A stretch of 64,000 nt of DNA from Furcasterigmium furcatum (GCA_001599815.1 BCIA01000002.1:2115831-2179830); one strand, 5' to 3'. Counted from the first letter of the stretch, positions 9,607-22,163 are shown. Notes: generated by a model from the sequence alone, not told the origin. Translations and numbers: made by a program.

Positions 9607-12600
9607 CTACTTCTCAAACCACTCGAGGACACCCAGATTATCACAAGAAGCCGCAATGTCCAGCGCCGTCCGCTTCCCCTCGTCCTCCAACATGGGGTCC
9701 AGCCCTCTCTTCCAGAGCACCTTGAACCTCACAAACCGGTCGTCATCCTTCACACTTGCCGCCGCGTGCAGCAGCCCCTGGCCCTCCGAGTTGATGGCAT
9801 AAAAGTCCGCCCCCAGAGACTCGAACGCGTCGAGGACGGCCACGATGCTCTCGATATCCTCCGGTTTCGAGGCGAGGCTGCCGCTGCTGCTCTCACCCTC
9901 CTGGACCTCCCCGGTCCCCTGCGCAGGTCTGATGTGGACGGAGTGCGGAAACCGGGACAGAGACAGCCCGCCGGCAGCGTACCTGTGCAGCGGCGTCTCG
10001 CCGCGCTTATTCCTCGCGTTGATGTCGAGCCGGGCACGCCGCGGGTGCTCCAGGAGGAGGTATTTCAGAATGTCCAGGACCACCGGCTGGTCTGCGCCCT
10101 GGGCCGCGATGTGAAGAATGGTGTTCTCGTCGTTGTCCTCCACCGTCGGGTCCGCACCCAGGGACAGCAGGAGTCGGACGGCTTCCGAGCACGAGAAGCA
10201 GGCGGCGGCCCGCACCATCGCCAGGTGCAACGGCGTCCTTCCGTCGTTATCCCGCTGGTTGATAAGCTCGGGGCACCGGCCTGCCAGGAGCTTGAGGGAC
10301 CGGACATTTGCCTGGGGCATCTCTTCCTTCAGCAACCAGCTCTCCTTGAAGGGCTGATAGTGGAACAAGTGGTGGAGGGCATTCCGGCCTTGGTTGTCCC
10401 GCGCGTACGGGTCCGCGCCGAGCGAGAGTAGGACCTGAACCTTGGAGGCGTCCGGCGATGCGTGGGAGACGGCATGGTCGGGGTCTTTCATACAAGCCGC
10501 GTGCAGGAGTGTGCAGCCCTTTGCGTCCCGCTTGTTGGCATCCAGGCCCGGGATGCCCAGGAGCGGCTCGAGCCCGGTACCGCCGCAGGCGAGGATCTCG
10601 TGCAGCACGGTGCCTTGAGGCCATGCGCCCCTCTGCTTCAGGTATCTCCTGGGCGACCATCCCCCCCTCCGCCGCCCCAACTCCGACTCGGTGCGCTCCG
10701 GGTATACAGCGAAAGGATCCGCCCCCTTCAGCAACAGCGCCTCGATGATCTGGGCCTCTCTCTTGCGTCCTCTGTCCCACGGTGTAAATACCAGTGACGC
10801 GGCGTAGTGAAGGGGATACCAGGTCAGGTGTTCTCCATTCCACGGGCGGCCGATCGAGTTGGCGAGCTCTGCAGGCCACGCCCGGAATAGTGTTTCCAGG
10901 ATCTCGTATCGTATATCATTAACCGCAGTCAACACCACATCCGCATCTGGCTTGGCGCCCGCATCGAGCATGATTCGGACGAGATCGATGTTGTTCGCCC
11001 TGATAGCAAACTCCAACGGAGACGGCTTGACCGACATGTCGGCGCCGGATCGGATCAGCAGGCGGGCCGCGTCGAGAGCGTAGGTGCCGCCGGTCCGACT
11101 GGTGGTATGGCAGAGAGGCGTCTCCTCCTTCACGTCGGGCGCGTTGACGTCCGCGCCATGTTCGATGAGGTAGGGCATCGCCAGAAATACCTGCCACCAT
11201 GACTTGCCCTGAGCCATGTCATGCAACGCGGAGGCCGGGGCGCTCCGCGGTGGTCCTATGTGCTTCTGAAGCAAGGCCCCCCGGTTGACGCTCACGCCGT
11301 ACCCCTCGACCAAGAGCCGCACGACCTGCATGTTCTGGCTCACTGTCCCCACGGCGTGTGCCAGGATCTTGTGGGTATCTTCGAAGGCATCAACGAGCAT
11401 CCTCGGATGTACCAGCTCGTCCGGAGATCCTGGTGTCGCCTCGTCCACCCGACAGGGCACGTCGTGGAGCAACAGAGCGATTAACATCTCTAAGGCATCA
11501 TACACGGCACTAAAACAACCGCTGCGGGCCGGATTCGGGCTGAAAAGGTCCAAATCGCGGCGTCGGAGCTCGGAAAGCAGACGGTACTCCCGCCTCGTCA
11601 TGATTTTCCGGAAGAGGGTGAAATCTGATTCCGAGGTGTCCGGGCTGGTGAAGACCTCCTCTCTCACCCTCTCGTGATACCTGGCGTTGGAGGCTCTGAT
11701 GGCTTGTAAGGCCGTTTCCGGGAACTCGGGCGTGGGGGTATCCGACACGGCCCTCAGGAAAGCTTCCTGCAGACAGGAATCCGTGTAAGTGATCTCCCCT
11801 AGATTGTCGCGTCCCCCTGATACTCGGGCGAAGAGGAAGCGCCGCTGGTCCTCGGTTCCGGCGGCCGACCCGTCTTGTCCGCCTGCTTGGAGCAACAACG
11901 TCAATATGCCCCCGAGGCTGGAAAACGCATGGCGGCAGAGCCGACCGCCCTGGCTATGGGTACAGAAGTGGCAGTACGGGCGCGACTCGTTGAGGCGCAG
12001 GCCAGGCAGTCCCTCGCGGCGCTCCGGGCTCGTCTCCGCCCAGAGAGACATCTCCTCCTCGAACTGACCGCAGGCCTCAAGATGAACCGTGTCGGTGGCA
12101 TCGGCTCCGGCCCTGAGCAGCATGTTGACTATATCTAGCCGTCCGGCTCGGCATGCGTATGTCAGCGGCGTCCATCCCCGTTGGTCTCTGGCGTCGACGC
12201 CGGGGATGGGCCGTGGCGGCGCGTCGCGATACCACGATCCGGGGATTTCAGTCTTCGCCAGCGCATCAAGCAAAAGTCCCACAGAGTCGGCTTTCCCCAG
12301 GCGGGCGGCAAGATGCAGCGGCGTCAGGCCCTCGGGGGTCCCGATCGCCAAGTCTGCCCCTCGGTCGACCAGCAGCTTGGTGAGCATATTCTCAGAAGCA
12401 GCGGCGGCGGCCAGATGGATGGGTGCGAAGCCGTCAACGTCTCGAATGTTGAGGCTCGACGTCACCGAGACCAGTTCCTTGTCGAAGGCGCTCGGCTTCT
12501 TCCTCCTCCCCCCCTGCAGTGGGTCATTCCCTACTTGTCTCGCCAGGAGATGCAGAGGTGTCCGGCCGGCGCTGTTCAGCTGGTTGCCATCGAGGCCCAG

Positions 12601-15600
12601 TCCGACGAGGAACGACCAGCCTGACAGCTTGTTATCACTTTCTACGGGCGGTTCCGGGGTGAACGCCAGCAGGTGCAGCAGAGTGTTGCCGTTGTCGTCC
12701 ACGGCTCGGGGGTCGAGGCCGAGACCCAGGACGAAGTGGAATGGATGGACTCGGCCCTTGAACTTGGATATGTTGACCAGCGTGCTAACCATCACATGCA
12801 GCAAGGTGCGGCCCCTTTTGTCTCGCGTGTCTGTGGACGCGCCCCTGTCGAGCAGCGACTGGATATGGCGAGCCTCGGTACGACCACCGGCGGCCAGGTG
12901 GTAGAGAGCAGTCCCGCCGCTGCTGTCCTTGGAGTTGATGTCCCACCCCGCCTCCATGAACATGTCGATCTTCTCCAGGTAGTGCTTGTGGTCGATATTG
13001 ATGAGATCTGGCGGTCTCTCGCCCTCCGTGTTTGCGAGGTTCGGGTCCGCCCCCTGGCCGAGCAGGCGCTTGATGAGGGCCGCGTCGGTATCGTAGGTGC
13101 CTCGGAGAGCGAGGTGCATTGGTCCGTCGCCGTCCATATCTATGGCGCGGCAGTCTGCTCCATGATCAAGAAGGCTGTTGACTGCAGCCACGCTCCTCGA
13201 CCCACGACTAATAGCTGACAGCAGAGGTGTTTGGCCGTTTTTTTCGTTGCGCTGCTCGATGTCTGCGTTGCCGTTCTCGACGAGGAGGGTCACAATATCC
13301 CCGCGATTAGCAAGATGGAGAGGAGCGTCTCCGTGACTATCGACCGCGTTGGCATCGAGGCCCAGGCTCAAGAGTCGGGACATCAGGGCCGAGGAGTTCA
13401 TGCTCTGATGGAGGGGGGTTGTGCCGTCCCAACTGATCTTGCTCATCTCCGCGCCGTGCTCGATGAGGAGATCCAGCATTCTGACAGGAATGGCCGGGTC
13501 TTCCTCCTCAAATTGGGAGTGTAAGACCCAGTAGAGGGGAGTGCAGTCGGCGCCCTCCATGGGATGATACTCCGTAGATGCGCCAGTCCTGGCCCGGCAG
13601 TCGCACTCCTTGTTGGCATCGGCCCCTGCTTCTAGCAGCATCTTAACTATATCGGGGCAATAAGATTTGCAAGCGTGACACAGAGGTGACAGTCCGCCAA
13701 CCTCCAGGTGTAGGTCCATCTTCGGATGGCGCAGGATCGCAGCTATCATTCTCTCCCGCTCCGGGTAGATGGCACGGATCAGACCCTTGTAGAGGTGTTC
13801 CGGATTGTGGATGAGCGGGAGAAACACCTCCAACGCTTCCAGATGCCCATAGGCGCAGATCGTCTAACAGAAGAGCAAGTATCAGCCTCATCATACCAGG
13901 GGCGGGACCAAGGACATGTAGATGACCTACAAGGAATCGTGATTGGTCCACCATCCTAACACTCTTGGGCCGGGCCATAGGATCAGCGCCGGCTTCAAGA
14001 AGCACTCTGGCGGCCTGAGCGTGGTTGTAGAGGACCGCTCTATCCAGAGGCGCCAGTTGCTGTACATCATCTGTTATTTCAACTGCTGCTCCCGCTGAGA
14101 TGAGACTAGAGACACATTGAGCGTGCCCCTTCTCCGCTGCCAGTCCCATGGGTGTGATGGCGCTCTCGTCGTCGCCGTCGACAGCATAGCCCTCCACCGC
14201 GATCAGTCTCAGACAGTACTCGGCCAGTCCCAGAGAGGCAGCAAGATAGAGCCCTGGCTCGCGAGCGGACTCAATGGCGGGGCTGCGGTATCGAGGAGCA
14301 ACATGTCCGGAGCTCCATTTGTTGATCACTACCCTCTCGAAGAGCGGTCTCTGGAACAGCTCGTGGACGCAATCGTTGAGCTTCTTCTGGTCGGCCGGGT
14401 CGGAACGATTGATATGGTTACACCAGTTGGTCGCCGCATAGTCGACAAAGGGGTATTTGAGCCTGAGGGCGGCACCATCAACGTCGGTACTAACTAGCTT
14501 ATCGTTCCCGGCGGGCTGGTCGTCGTTCTTCTCGGGAATACGTTCCTTTTCCAGCTCCCCGAGTACTTTGTTTAGGTACTCAACGCAGATGTGGCCCAGT
14601 TTCGCATGAGTCTCGGAGAATCCTAGGACTGGACACCCTAGCTTCCCAGAAGAACGGGTCTTGCCGGTGAGATATTCGGTGAAGGAATGGTGAACGACGG
14701 AGACGGTCTCGTTCGGAAGTATCTCGAGGAGCGGCCCGCACGAGGCTCTGACCTTGTCTTTCGCTGATTTGATGTCGGTCAGCGCATCCGGACCGCAGGC
14801 AGAGCGGATCATGTCGGCCATCTCAAGCAGACGCAGCGGCCTGGTGGCATGAGTGACGGCCTGCAGAATGGGCCGCTGGATGCTGAGCGGGACGCCTGAC
14901 CTTCTCGCGTGCTCCCACAGCAGGTCCGTGTAGATGTCGCTCAGGTTGTCGGGAAGCCTGTCCAGGATCTGCTGGATCTTCGCCCCAGGCTCGAGAAAGG
15001 CGTCCAAAGCCAGCTTGGCGTAGAGAAAGAGACCGTTGGCCCGGCCGGGGACGGCCTGATGAACGAGTGACTGGTCCTCAGCCGACAGTGACGAACCAGC
15101 TAGGCGGTTCCTGACAAAAAGTGAGATGTCCTGGTCGACCATAGCTTCCTCGAGTCGGATTTGGGTGTTGGGGCTGAGTCTCAGGAGACTCGCAATTTCG
15201 GGCAGCGGCCGGCTGGTGGCCAGCAGCCTGATCTTTTCTGGGTGGAAGCATCCGAAGGCTGCCAGATCTGTCAGGAAGTTGCCGTTGCCCTTGTCCATCT
15301 CATCGAGGGCGTCGGCTACAAGATACGCCTTGTCTGGCAGCCCGACGAGAGCAAGTCGGAGAAGCTTCCACAGGTCCGCCATCCCGACGGTAGCCATGGG
15401 CGTGCTGCCGTCCACATACTCCTTCAAGCTCCGCTGAAGCGGAGGGCTGTAGGTGAGAACTTGGTCCAGCCAATCTCTCAAGAGGGCCGAGGGCGTGTGA
15501 TTGGCATCAATGATCTGGCGGAAGAAGAAATAGAGCACTGGGATGCCCGGGTTAGCGGCCGAGATGTCGTGGATCAGGTTCGCCGCGAGGACTGATTTGC

Positions 15601-15913
15601 CGGAGCCGGGAATGCCCTGAATCCAGAGCATCCCCTTCTCTGAGCCATGAAGCCATGATTGATAGACGGGGGATGCGGTCAGCCAGGCGCATGTGCCCTC
15701 CTCTCGGGAGGCGAGGTGCTTTCGGTACTCGCTGCCCGAATGATTATACGCGGTGGGCTGAAGCCATTCGCGAATCCGACGGATGATATCCGGCGGCTGC
15801 GGCAGGATCTGTTCGGGATTGTAGTTGCTGACGTCGTCGCGGCCGATCAGGACGCCGTCACTGTCGCTGTCACTGTCACTGTCGCTGCCGACGTGGTGAT
15901 AAGCCGCTGCCAT
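9607..15913 (-). CDS. NACHT-ankyrin STAND protein (NLR-like)
   Basis: Two exons, 15913-13931 and 13863-9607, flank a 67-base intron (GTAGGT donor, GTTAG acceptor) and encode 2079 aa in phase 0. After a short N terminus with a DSDSDSDSDG tract (residues 11-20), the NACHT domain shows a P-loop GIPGSGKS at 100-107 and a Walker B-like LVADALDEMD at 198-207. Helical sensor and winged-helix-like sequence runs to about residue 550. The rest, about 1500 aa, is ankyrin repeats (over twenty recognisable GxTPLHxA-type units), with one less regular segment in the middle. In fungi such proteins are thought to act in non-self recognition, the repeats sensing and the NACHT oligomerising. Only about 70 residues precede NACHT, and I see no HET, PNP, lipase or other known effector domain there. 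Confidence 0.88.
15857..15890 (-). repeat. Hexanucleotide tract encoding Ser-Asp repeats
   Basis: An imperfect six-base repeat inside the first exon of the NACHT-ankyrin gene encodes alternating serine and aspartate. Such tracts can change length by slippage. Confidence 0.7.
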
Positions 15914-16437
15914 GTCTGCTGGGCCCAGGCGGGGTTCGAAAACGGTTGGGAACTAGCAACCGGAATCCTTCTCCGTCTCTCCTTCCCCGGGTTATGATGC
16001 TCTTGGGGTTGGCTGCTTGAAGGGCCTTGGGTTGGGCTGTTCGATGCGTGGGATCGGAAGTTGAGGACGACAGAGACCCTCTTCAAGTATTTCAAAAAGT
16101 ACACTCTTATCTGGTGCTAGCCACATGTACTGCAGGTTTGTACACTTTCCGCGCCACACTGCAGGTAAGACGGGCCAACTTGGTCGCAATCAAGGCTGAA
16201 GATGCGCCCTGCAATTGTACTGGAGGACCAGCGCGGGGTAAACGGCCGTGATGATCTTGGCATGTCTGCCTAAGTGGTTGGAACAAGACACCGAATGCCG
16301 TCGAATTCAGGGACCTCGCGTCCGAGCCCGGATCGCGAGCTGAGCCATCCGAGATACAGATTTGGTTGAACAAAGCATCTAGTGTTGGCCAATGAGTCCA
16401 TACAGGTCTCGAGTATACCTAAAGATAGGTAGGTAGA
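15914..16437. other. Intergenic region, promoter side of the NACHT gene
   Basis: About 520 bases upstream of the NACHT-ankyrin start and downstream of the SDR stop. No gene supported. Confidence 0.45.
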
Positions 16438-17376
16438 TTACATGGGCATTCCGTTCAACATGACCCGGAGAAGCATCGAGTTCTTGACCTCGTCTGCTCT
16501 CTCAATGAGCTCCTCAGCGTCGCAGTTGACCCAAACAAACTTGCTCTTCAGAAACTCGGCCTCCGGGGACGCAAGCCAAACGAGGAAATGTCCGGCCAGT
16601 TCCGCTATAGTCTCCGTCAGCACATGCACGTCATCAAACAAACGTTGACCGAGAAACATACGAGTATCCTGTCCGTCTATCCCGACATGAGCATTCAACT
16701 CGGTGGCAACAACCCCTGGCTGCACGTTGACGACGTGAAAGCTCGGGTTCTCCGCGGCCAGATAATCAAATACCTTAATGACTGCGGCCTTGAAGGCGGC
16801 ATACGTGAACATGCCGTCAATGGGGTTGATGTGCGCGATGCCGGACGAGATATTGAAGATCTTAGCCCCTCGCGCGGCGACCGGAAGAAGTGCCTGGACG
16901 GCGTTGAAGGCGCCCATGACGATGATCTCAAACCCCTCGCGGAACGTATTCTCATCATAGCCACGAACGGGGGCCAGCTCGGGCAAGATGCCCGCGCTCC
17001 ACACGAACACGTCGATGGAGCCGACCTGGTCCGCGATCCTCGTCAGCGCAGCTTCGGCGGAGGAACGCTGGGTCATGTCGACCCCTTCGTAGAGCACGTT
17101 GGTGCCAGGGCCAGCTGCCCGGATTTCTTCGGCGGCTTCTTCAAGTCGGTTAACCCGTCGGCCGAGAATGGACACGGAAGCGGCGCCGGCCTGGGCGAAG
17201 GCGACGGCGGACGCTTTCCCGATTCCCGTGGCACCGCCGGCCACGACAACATTCTTGCCAGCCACCGAGAGTTCTGGGCGGGATGGGTCGATAAAGGGGT
17301 AAGGCTTGTTGTGCCACTCCTTAGTGAAGGAGATGAAGCTAGAGAATCGGCTCTGTGCATCGGTAGCCGTAGACAT
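16438..17376 (-). CDS. Short-chain dehydrogenase/reductase
   Basis: A single exon of 312 aa with an ATG at 17376. The Rossmann cofactor motif is GGATGIG at residues 47-53. The catalytic serine lies in NISSGIA (about 177-178) and the YxxxK pair in TYAAFK is Y192 and K196, so the enzyme should be active. LGRR after beta-2 carries arginines, which favours NADP(H). WSAG replaces the usual NNAG. The substrate cannot be read from the sequence. It sits next to a Zn2Cys6 regulator transcribed in the same direction, and an FAD oxidoreductase and MFS transporter lie beyond, suggesting a shared small-molecule pathway. Confidence 0.9.
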   Translation of the reverse strand: MSTATDAQSRFSSFISFTKEWHNKPYPFIDPSRPELSVAGKNVVVAGGATGIGKASAVAFAQAGAASVSILGRRVNRLEEAAEEIRAAGPGTNVLYEGVDMTQRSSAEAALTRIADQVGSIDVFVWSAGILPELAPVRGYDENTFREGFEIIVMGAFNAVQALLPVAARGAKIFNISSGIAHINPIDGMFTYAAFKAAVIKVFDYLAAENPSFHVVNVQPGVVATELNAHVGIDGQDTRMFLGQRLFDDVHVLTETIAELAGHFLVWLASPEAEFLKSKFVWVNCDAEELIERADEVKNSMLLRVMLNGMPM

Positions 17377-18024
17377 TGTATCGGTGAGGCTTTAGTTGCG
17401 AGAAAGCTTAAGTATAAACGATGAGACAGGTTGAGACTTCAGTTCTTAGAATAGAAAGAGTACGGGTGAGCTTGCGGTAGCTGGATGTATTGCTGTTGCC
17501 GTTAAGATTCTGGTGTGTAAGATGAGATTTCCAGGGTGGTTCATCCGGTCTTGACTCACTTATACACATTTAGGATCTTGTTGGACTTGGAGTTTGCGCG
17601 GTATTTATCATGTCATGATCGGCCCTGTCTCTGCACTGGCAATGGCCCCGATTCACTGTATGAACACTTGTCAAGATGACCAATACCTGTGATAAAGGGT
17701 TCATTTGACATAATCGTCCGTTTCCGAGGAGCCTTTTCGGAAGCCTTCTCCTGTTTGACACAACACGCGAAGAATAGTCTCTTCCGTATCTAGACTGGCC
17801 TCCTCCGCAGACTTCCGTGAACCTTCCGAGGAGCTTCCGGTACCAGAGAAGCTACTTCAGTTACTAATGAAAGACTTTTCTGGCCAGTTGTGAACTGTTC
17901 CGAGGCGAAAATGTTTCGTGTATCTGTCGTCACTGAAGTGTCTCCAAGCATATATTGCATAAATTGATCGTGGTCCACACTGTAAGATGAAGAAAAATTA
18001 CTGAGTTCGTCAACGTCTTGAATA
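17377..18024. other. Intergenic region with repeated TTCCG half-sites
   Basis: About 650 bases upstream of the SDR gene and downstream of the Zn2Cys6 regulator gene. No gene is supported. It contains an 11-base direct repeat TTCCGAGGAGC at 17723-17733 and 17824-17834. Confidence 0.5.
17723..17743. promoter_or_regulatory. Candidate Zn2Cys6 site: CCG-N11-CGG
   Basis: TTCCG at 17723-17727 and CGGAA at 17739-17743 form an everted repeat with an 11-base spacer, about 350 bases upstream of the SDR start. Zn2Cys6 proteins commonly bind paired CGG triplets. Binding here is inference. Confidence 0.3.
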
Positions 18025-20093
18025 TCACAGAGACCCCCACGGTTCCGAGCTCGACATTTCCGCCATCTCACTCTCTAGCATCTGCCACTCTGAAAGCCCT
18101 GCGAAATCCAGGCGTTGTTCCTGCTCCTTAGAGAAGCTCTTCTGGCCTGACATGGCGTCTGCGTGCGATCTCAGGCCCTTGACAGCGTTCCAGAGGCTAG
18201 CATGCTTTCCATTCCCCGTCCGAGTACTAAGAATGTTCCCCACAAAGTGCATTGCAGTGTCCATTAATTTTCGATCCTGTTCGATCACTTCGTTCTGTGG
18301 GTAGAATATTCCATTGGCTGTCAGGAAGACGAGGCCGGTGCTGTGAGCACAGCATGTTATGCTGTGTCGAGGGTCAGAAATATCCTTGCAAAACAAGAGA
18401 GAAGGGCATGGAAGTGGGGACCTACCGCATGTAGAATGAATCTTTGGGTGTCACCGCATCGAAAAGCCTCATGAAGTCCCTCGCCTCCTCTACCAACGCC
18501 TCCCACCCCTGCGGCACCCCCATTGATGTCCCCTGAGACGAGACACGCTTCCCGGTAACGACCATCTGACCGTAGTCTTGCATCTGGTCCATCCACCCGG
18601 AAAAGTGGAAAGAGTCCCAAGCGCTCGCATAGCCGACGAGGGCCCTACACGAGAGACGGACGGCATACAGCATGCAGAAGTGCCTATACAATCCAGGATC
18701 CACGGGACCAATGTGGTCAGCGGAAGGTGAAGACAGCGTGGCTGACTGGAAGTCCATCGGGATCTGTGAGCTCCACGCGTTCAGCATGTGAAGGATGGAC
18801 GCGATGTTTTTGGATCGATCCTCGGGCCCTGCGTTTTGGGCAGATGCCGAGTAGACATACTCGTACACCTTTCCCTGGATTCGGGCAAGTTGCACGCGCG
18901 CCCTGAAGAGGTTCATGCCTGTATCTCCATTGCGTGTGAAGCCAAAGCCTGTAAGATCGCCTTCGGGAAGCTTCGCTGGAGGAAGGTCGAGATCGATGTC
19001 GCTGTCAAGCTGGACCGGGGCCAGTCGGGCACGTAAGCTGATGTCCCTGTCCAGAACATAGGCTACCCAGAACACGCGAGTCCGTTGCAAGTCCGCCGCA
19101 GGGTCAAGATTGAGGGATTCGGAGGCCTTCCTGGTGTGAAGTCCAAGCCGATGCGCCAAGCGTAGAGCAGAAGCAATCAGAATGGTCGCAGGCCCGAGGT
19201 CGTCGGCTGTCCAAAATAACATGACCATTCCCAAGAGCACCTGGATGTTAGGCAAATCTGTCTCGCCCGTGATGACATTGTTCAGGACTGACTGCGCATT
19301 ATTGAGGTAGACGGCCGCTCTTCGGGACTGATTCGGCTGGTCTGGGTCGGTGTGGTATGCGAGGGCGAGGACGACGTTGATGACGGCATAGCTGACGTAG
19401 TCCCTGGAGTGAGGATTCTCGTACCAGCTTCCAACAGTCTGCAAGAGACTGCCAGGGTGGAAGAGCGGCAGGGTTGAATTGAACGTCTCCAAATAGCTGC
19501 GGACCAGTGGCAGAACTTCTTGTAAGGGCGGCAGATCGGTGTCCCAGCTGCTTGGAGCGTCCATCTCAACACTCGATGATAAAGGCAACGTGGACCCTGG
19601 ACTCGCTAGGTCGGCATGTGAAGATATCGATTCGGGTGCTCCGCGATGAGGATCGTGGTTAGACGCTGGCTGCACCGATTCCAGCCACTGCCCATGCTGC
19701 TCTGGAACAGCTCGGCCTTCCAGCGTACCCAATCTCTGTAAAACTGCATTGAGCTGCTCTTCCAGGGTTTTAACTCGAGCCCGAAGTAGTGCGCTCTCAT
19801 TCGGTTCCTGTGTCGTGACTTCTGCAGCGGCGTTGGCGTTGGCCGCCACGAGCTGGGCTTGATGTTTCCTCGACGTCGTCTTGCGGCTCGCCGCATTGTA
19901 GGTGCATTCGGGTGTTGCGTATGTGACACACGCAGAGCAGCGGGGTTTGGAGCCGTCACACTTGATCCTCTTGCGATAGCAGAGATCGCAGGCCTTTTGG
20001 GAATGAGTTAGTGTGTCTGCACCATCTGCGGTGCGTGTTGCCACACGAGAAGGACTACAACATTACCTTTCTTGGTCGTTGCGCCCGTTCCAT
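18025..20093 (-). CDS. Zn2Cys6 fungal transcription factor
   Basis: Three exons, 20093-20067, 19993-18426 and 18361-18025, encode 643 aa. A nine-codon first exon (MERAQRPRK) joins directly to ACDLCYRKRIKCD; the downstream frame alone would have only a GTG start, so this splice decides the start. The cluster cysteines are C11, C14, C21, C28, C31 and C39 (CX2CX6CX6CX2CX7C). A coiled-coil dimerisation stretch follows (about residues 75-105, VKTLEEQLNAVLQRLGTLE). The fungal-specific middle homology region runs from about 165 to 420. The second intron (GTAGGT donor, CACAG acceptor, 64 bases) joins FYMR to ITCCAHS. It is probably the local regulator of the neighbouring SDR and oxidoreductase genes. 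Confidence 0.88.
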
Positions 20094-20665
20094 CTTGGGA
20101 GAGCATTGATTTTGTTGTTTTTTACTTGTCTTAGCTCCCGGGAATCTCATCAGATCCCGAGTACACGAAGTACACGAGGGAAAGGTTAGACAGGGGGAAT
20201 GGGGCTCTTCCGGAGTTGCTTCCGCGGAACTTCTGATCACAAATGCGATCGGAGCTCATTGGCCGCTTATTTAATCAACGTTGGAGGCCTTTAAAGCCGT
20301 CGACTCCACAGCACGCAAACCGGAAATAAGGGGCGTCTTGTATCTCTCTCCAATCGCTGCCCGTGCCAAGGTACTGAGAATTGCACTTGAGCGGCGAGAC
20401 GACAACTTTGACTCGAAGGCATGAGAAGCACCGTAGGGATTCGCTGGCTGTAGATCTGCGTCTCCCTCGACGTAGTGCCTCAGATCTTTCACTAAGTACT
20501 GGATGCCCAGAAAACCCAGACGCGAGCTGACTGAGAGCAGACGGCGGATCGCGAGGGCGATGGCCCATGTCATGGATGGTACAAACTAACGCGCGCATCG
20601 AAAGAGTCGTGTTCGACTAATCTTGTTCTCGGTACATCTCGCCAAGCTTCTTCCTTTCCTTCTTT
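20094..20665. other. Regulator promoter and upstream spacer
   Basis: About 570 bases between the regulator start and the stop of the FAD oxidoreductase gene. No gene supported. It includes clustered TTCCG/CGGAA half-sites. Confidence 0.45.
20208..20229. promoter_or_regulatory. Paired TTCCG/CGGAA half-sites upstream of the regulator
   Basis: TTCCGGAG at 20208-20215 is followed by the perfect palindrome TTCCGCGGAA at 20220-20229, about 115-135 bases upstream of the Zn2Cys6 regulator start. The same half-site occurs in the SDR upstream region. Autoregulation is inference. Confidence 0.35.
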
Positions 20666-22163
20666 CTACAGTCTGATTCCCTCTGGGAGAGCGTCCCCGT
20701 CAAGAATCGCACCGTTGCGTTGAAGAATGCGCTGCACCTCCTTGGCGTCCGGGAAAACGCCAGCAGCAGCAATCAGACCCGCGGCGACGCCGGCTGCCTG
20801 GCCTGTCGCCAGGCCAGTGCCCATCACACGGGCAGCGCTACCAGCCATGCGGTCACCGTCCAGGCAGCGCCCGGCCGCCAGAAGATTCGGCGTATCCTCG
20901 CTGCACAGGCATCGCAGAGGGATCTCGAAGACCTCATGAGGGGGCAGAGTGAACGTGGAGGCCCAGTTCTCCGCCGTCTCGTCGTGCCACTCCATGCCCC
21001 AGCCGCAGATGGCAATAACGTCGTCGAAGCGAGTCCTCTCGTTGATGTCCTCGACCCGCAGTTGGTACTTGGCGTTGACGTGCCGCGACTCGCGGGTTCC
21101 GAAGTTGGGGCCGCTGGAGACTAGGTGCATGTTTTCGTGCCCGGGAAGCTTACGTAGGATCTTGAGATACTCGAGCGCCTGGGCCTTGCCGAGCTGCTCG
21201 GCACGGGTGATGCTACGGGAGTCGCGGGCGTCGTACGAGGCAGAAGCCAGGTATGTCGTGACGTCTCCCGACTGGGGGAGGCGAAGCTGCACGCTCGAGA
21301 CCTTGGGGATCTTCGCGGCCAGCTTGGGGTCTTTCGCCTTGGCTGCCATGATGGCCTGCTTCCAGAGCTCGGCCGAGGGGTTGGCGTCCTTAAGCCCGCC
21401 GAATCGTGTGGAGAGCGTGCCCAGGTTGATGGAGCCATGGTTCCCGTAGCGAACAGAGGCACCGCCGTGGTATGCGAGGTCTCCATCTCCTGAGGCGTCG
21501 ACGAATGCCCGGGCGGTGAATGTTGTCTGCCCTTTGCGCTCTTGGACAGTGACAGAGGTGATGTTGTTTTCGGTAGACCGAGTGGCGGAGACGACGGGAG
21601 AATGCAGGAGGACATCGATGTCATTTTCCGTGAGGAGAACATCGAGAGCGTATTTCATGCCTTCTGGTTCAAAAATCTAAGACCCAACGTTAACTACAGA
21701 GTAAACACTAGGTTGTATGCTCAGAGGGTTAACTTACCTGGAAGACTCCACGATGACGGGTTGGCTTGAGTCCAGTGGCACCGATTTCGAGAAGAAGCTT
21801 GTGTAGAGAGTCCCAGATGGAACCTACTGTTCTTCTAGGCTTGTCCGTGCATGTGTACAGCCCACAAAGAGAGTACACGCCGCGGTGAGTGCCCGCGCCG
21901 CCGAGGCAGCTCTCGCTCTCCAGAAGCAGGATGCGGCCGGAGGGGATGGCCTGTCGAGCGCCAATGGCAGCTCCCACTCCAGCAAACCCGCCACCGACAA
22001 TAATCACATCATACTCGTGGTCGTCGGCCACTTCAGCATTGAAGTCTTGAACGTCAGATATTACTGCGGGCGTGAGGGCAGCGGGAGCCATTGCGTGTAA
22101 CTTAGTCAGGATTCTCAACTGGGTGTCTAAGTCGGCCACCGATGTGAACGAAGAGAAATCCAT
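20666..22163 (-). CDS. FAD-dependent oxidoreductase (FAD_oxidored type)
   Basis: Two exons, 22163-21738 and 21676-20666, are joined across a 61-base intron (GTAAGT donor, TCTTAG acceptor) and encode 478 aa. The start is ATG at 22163; upstream in-frame sequence offers only TTG. After about 50 N-terminal residues comes the dinucleotide-binding motif VIIVGGGFAGVG (residues 53-64), then an acidic residue ending the second strand (LLLES). A second FAD-contacting region near the C terminus reads NLLAAGRCLDGDRMAGSAARVMGTGLATGQAAG, typical of the FAD-dependent oxidoreductase family PF12831. The substrate is unknown. It is transcribed divergently from the second Zn2Cys6 regulator, which suggests a shared control region. 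Confidence 0.87.

Noticed and set aside
15920..15945. A GGTTCGAA string resembling a tRNA B box
   Set aside because: No matching A box, acceptor stem or cloverleaf around it.
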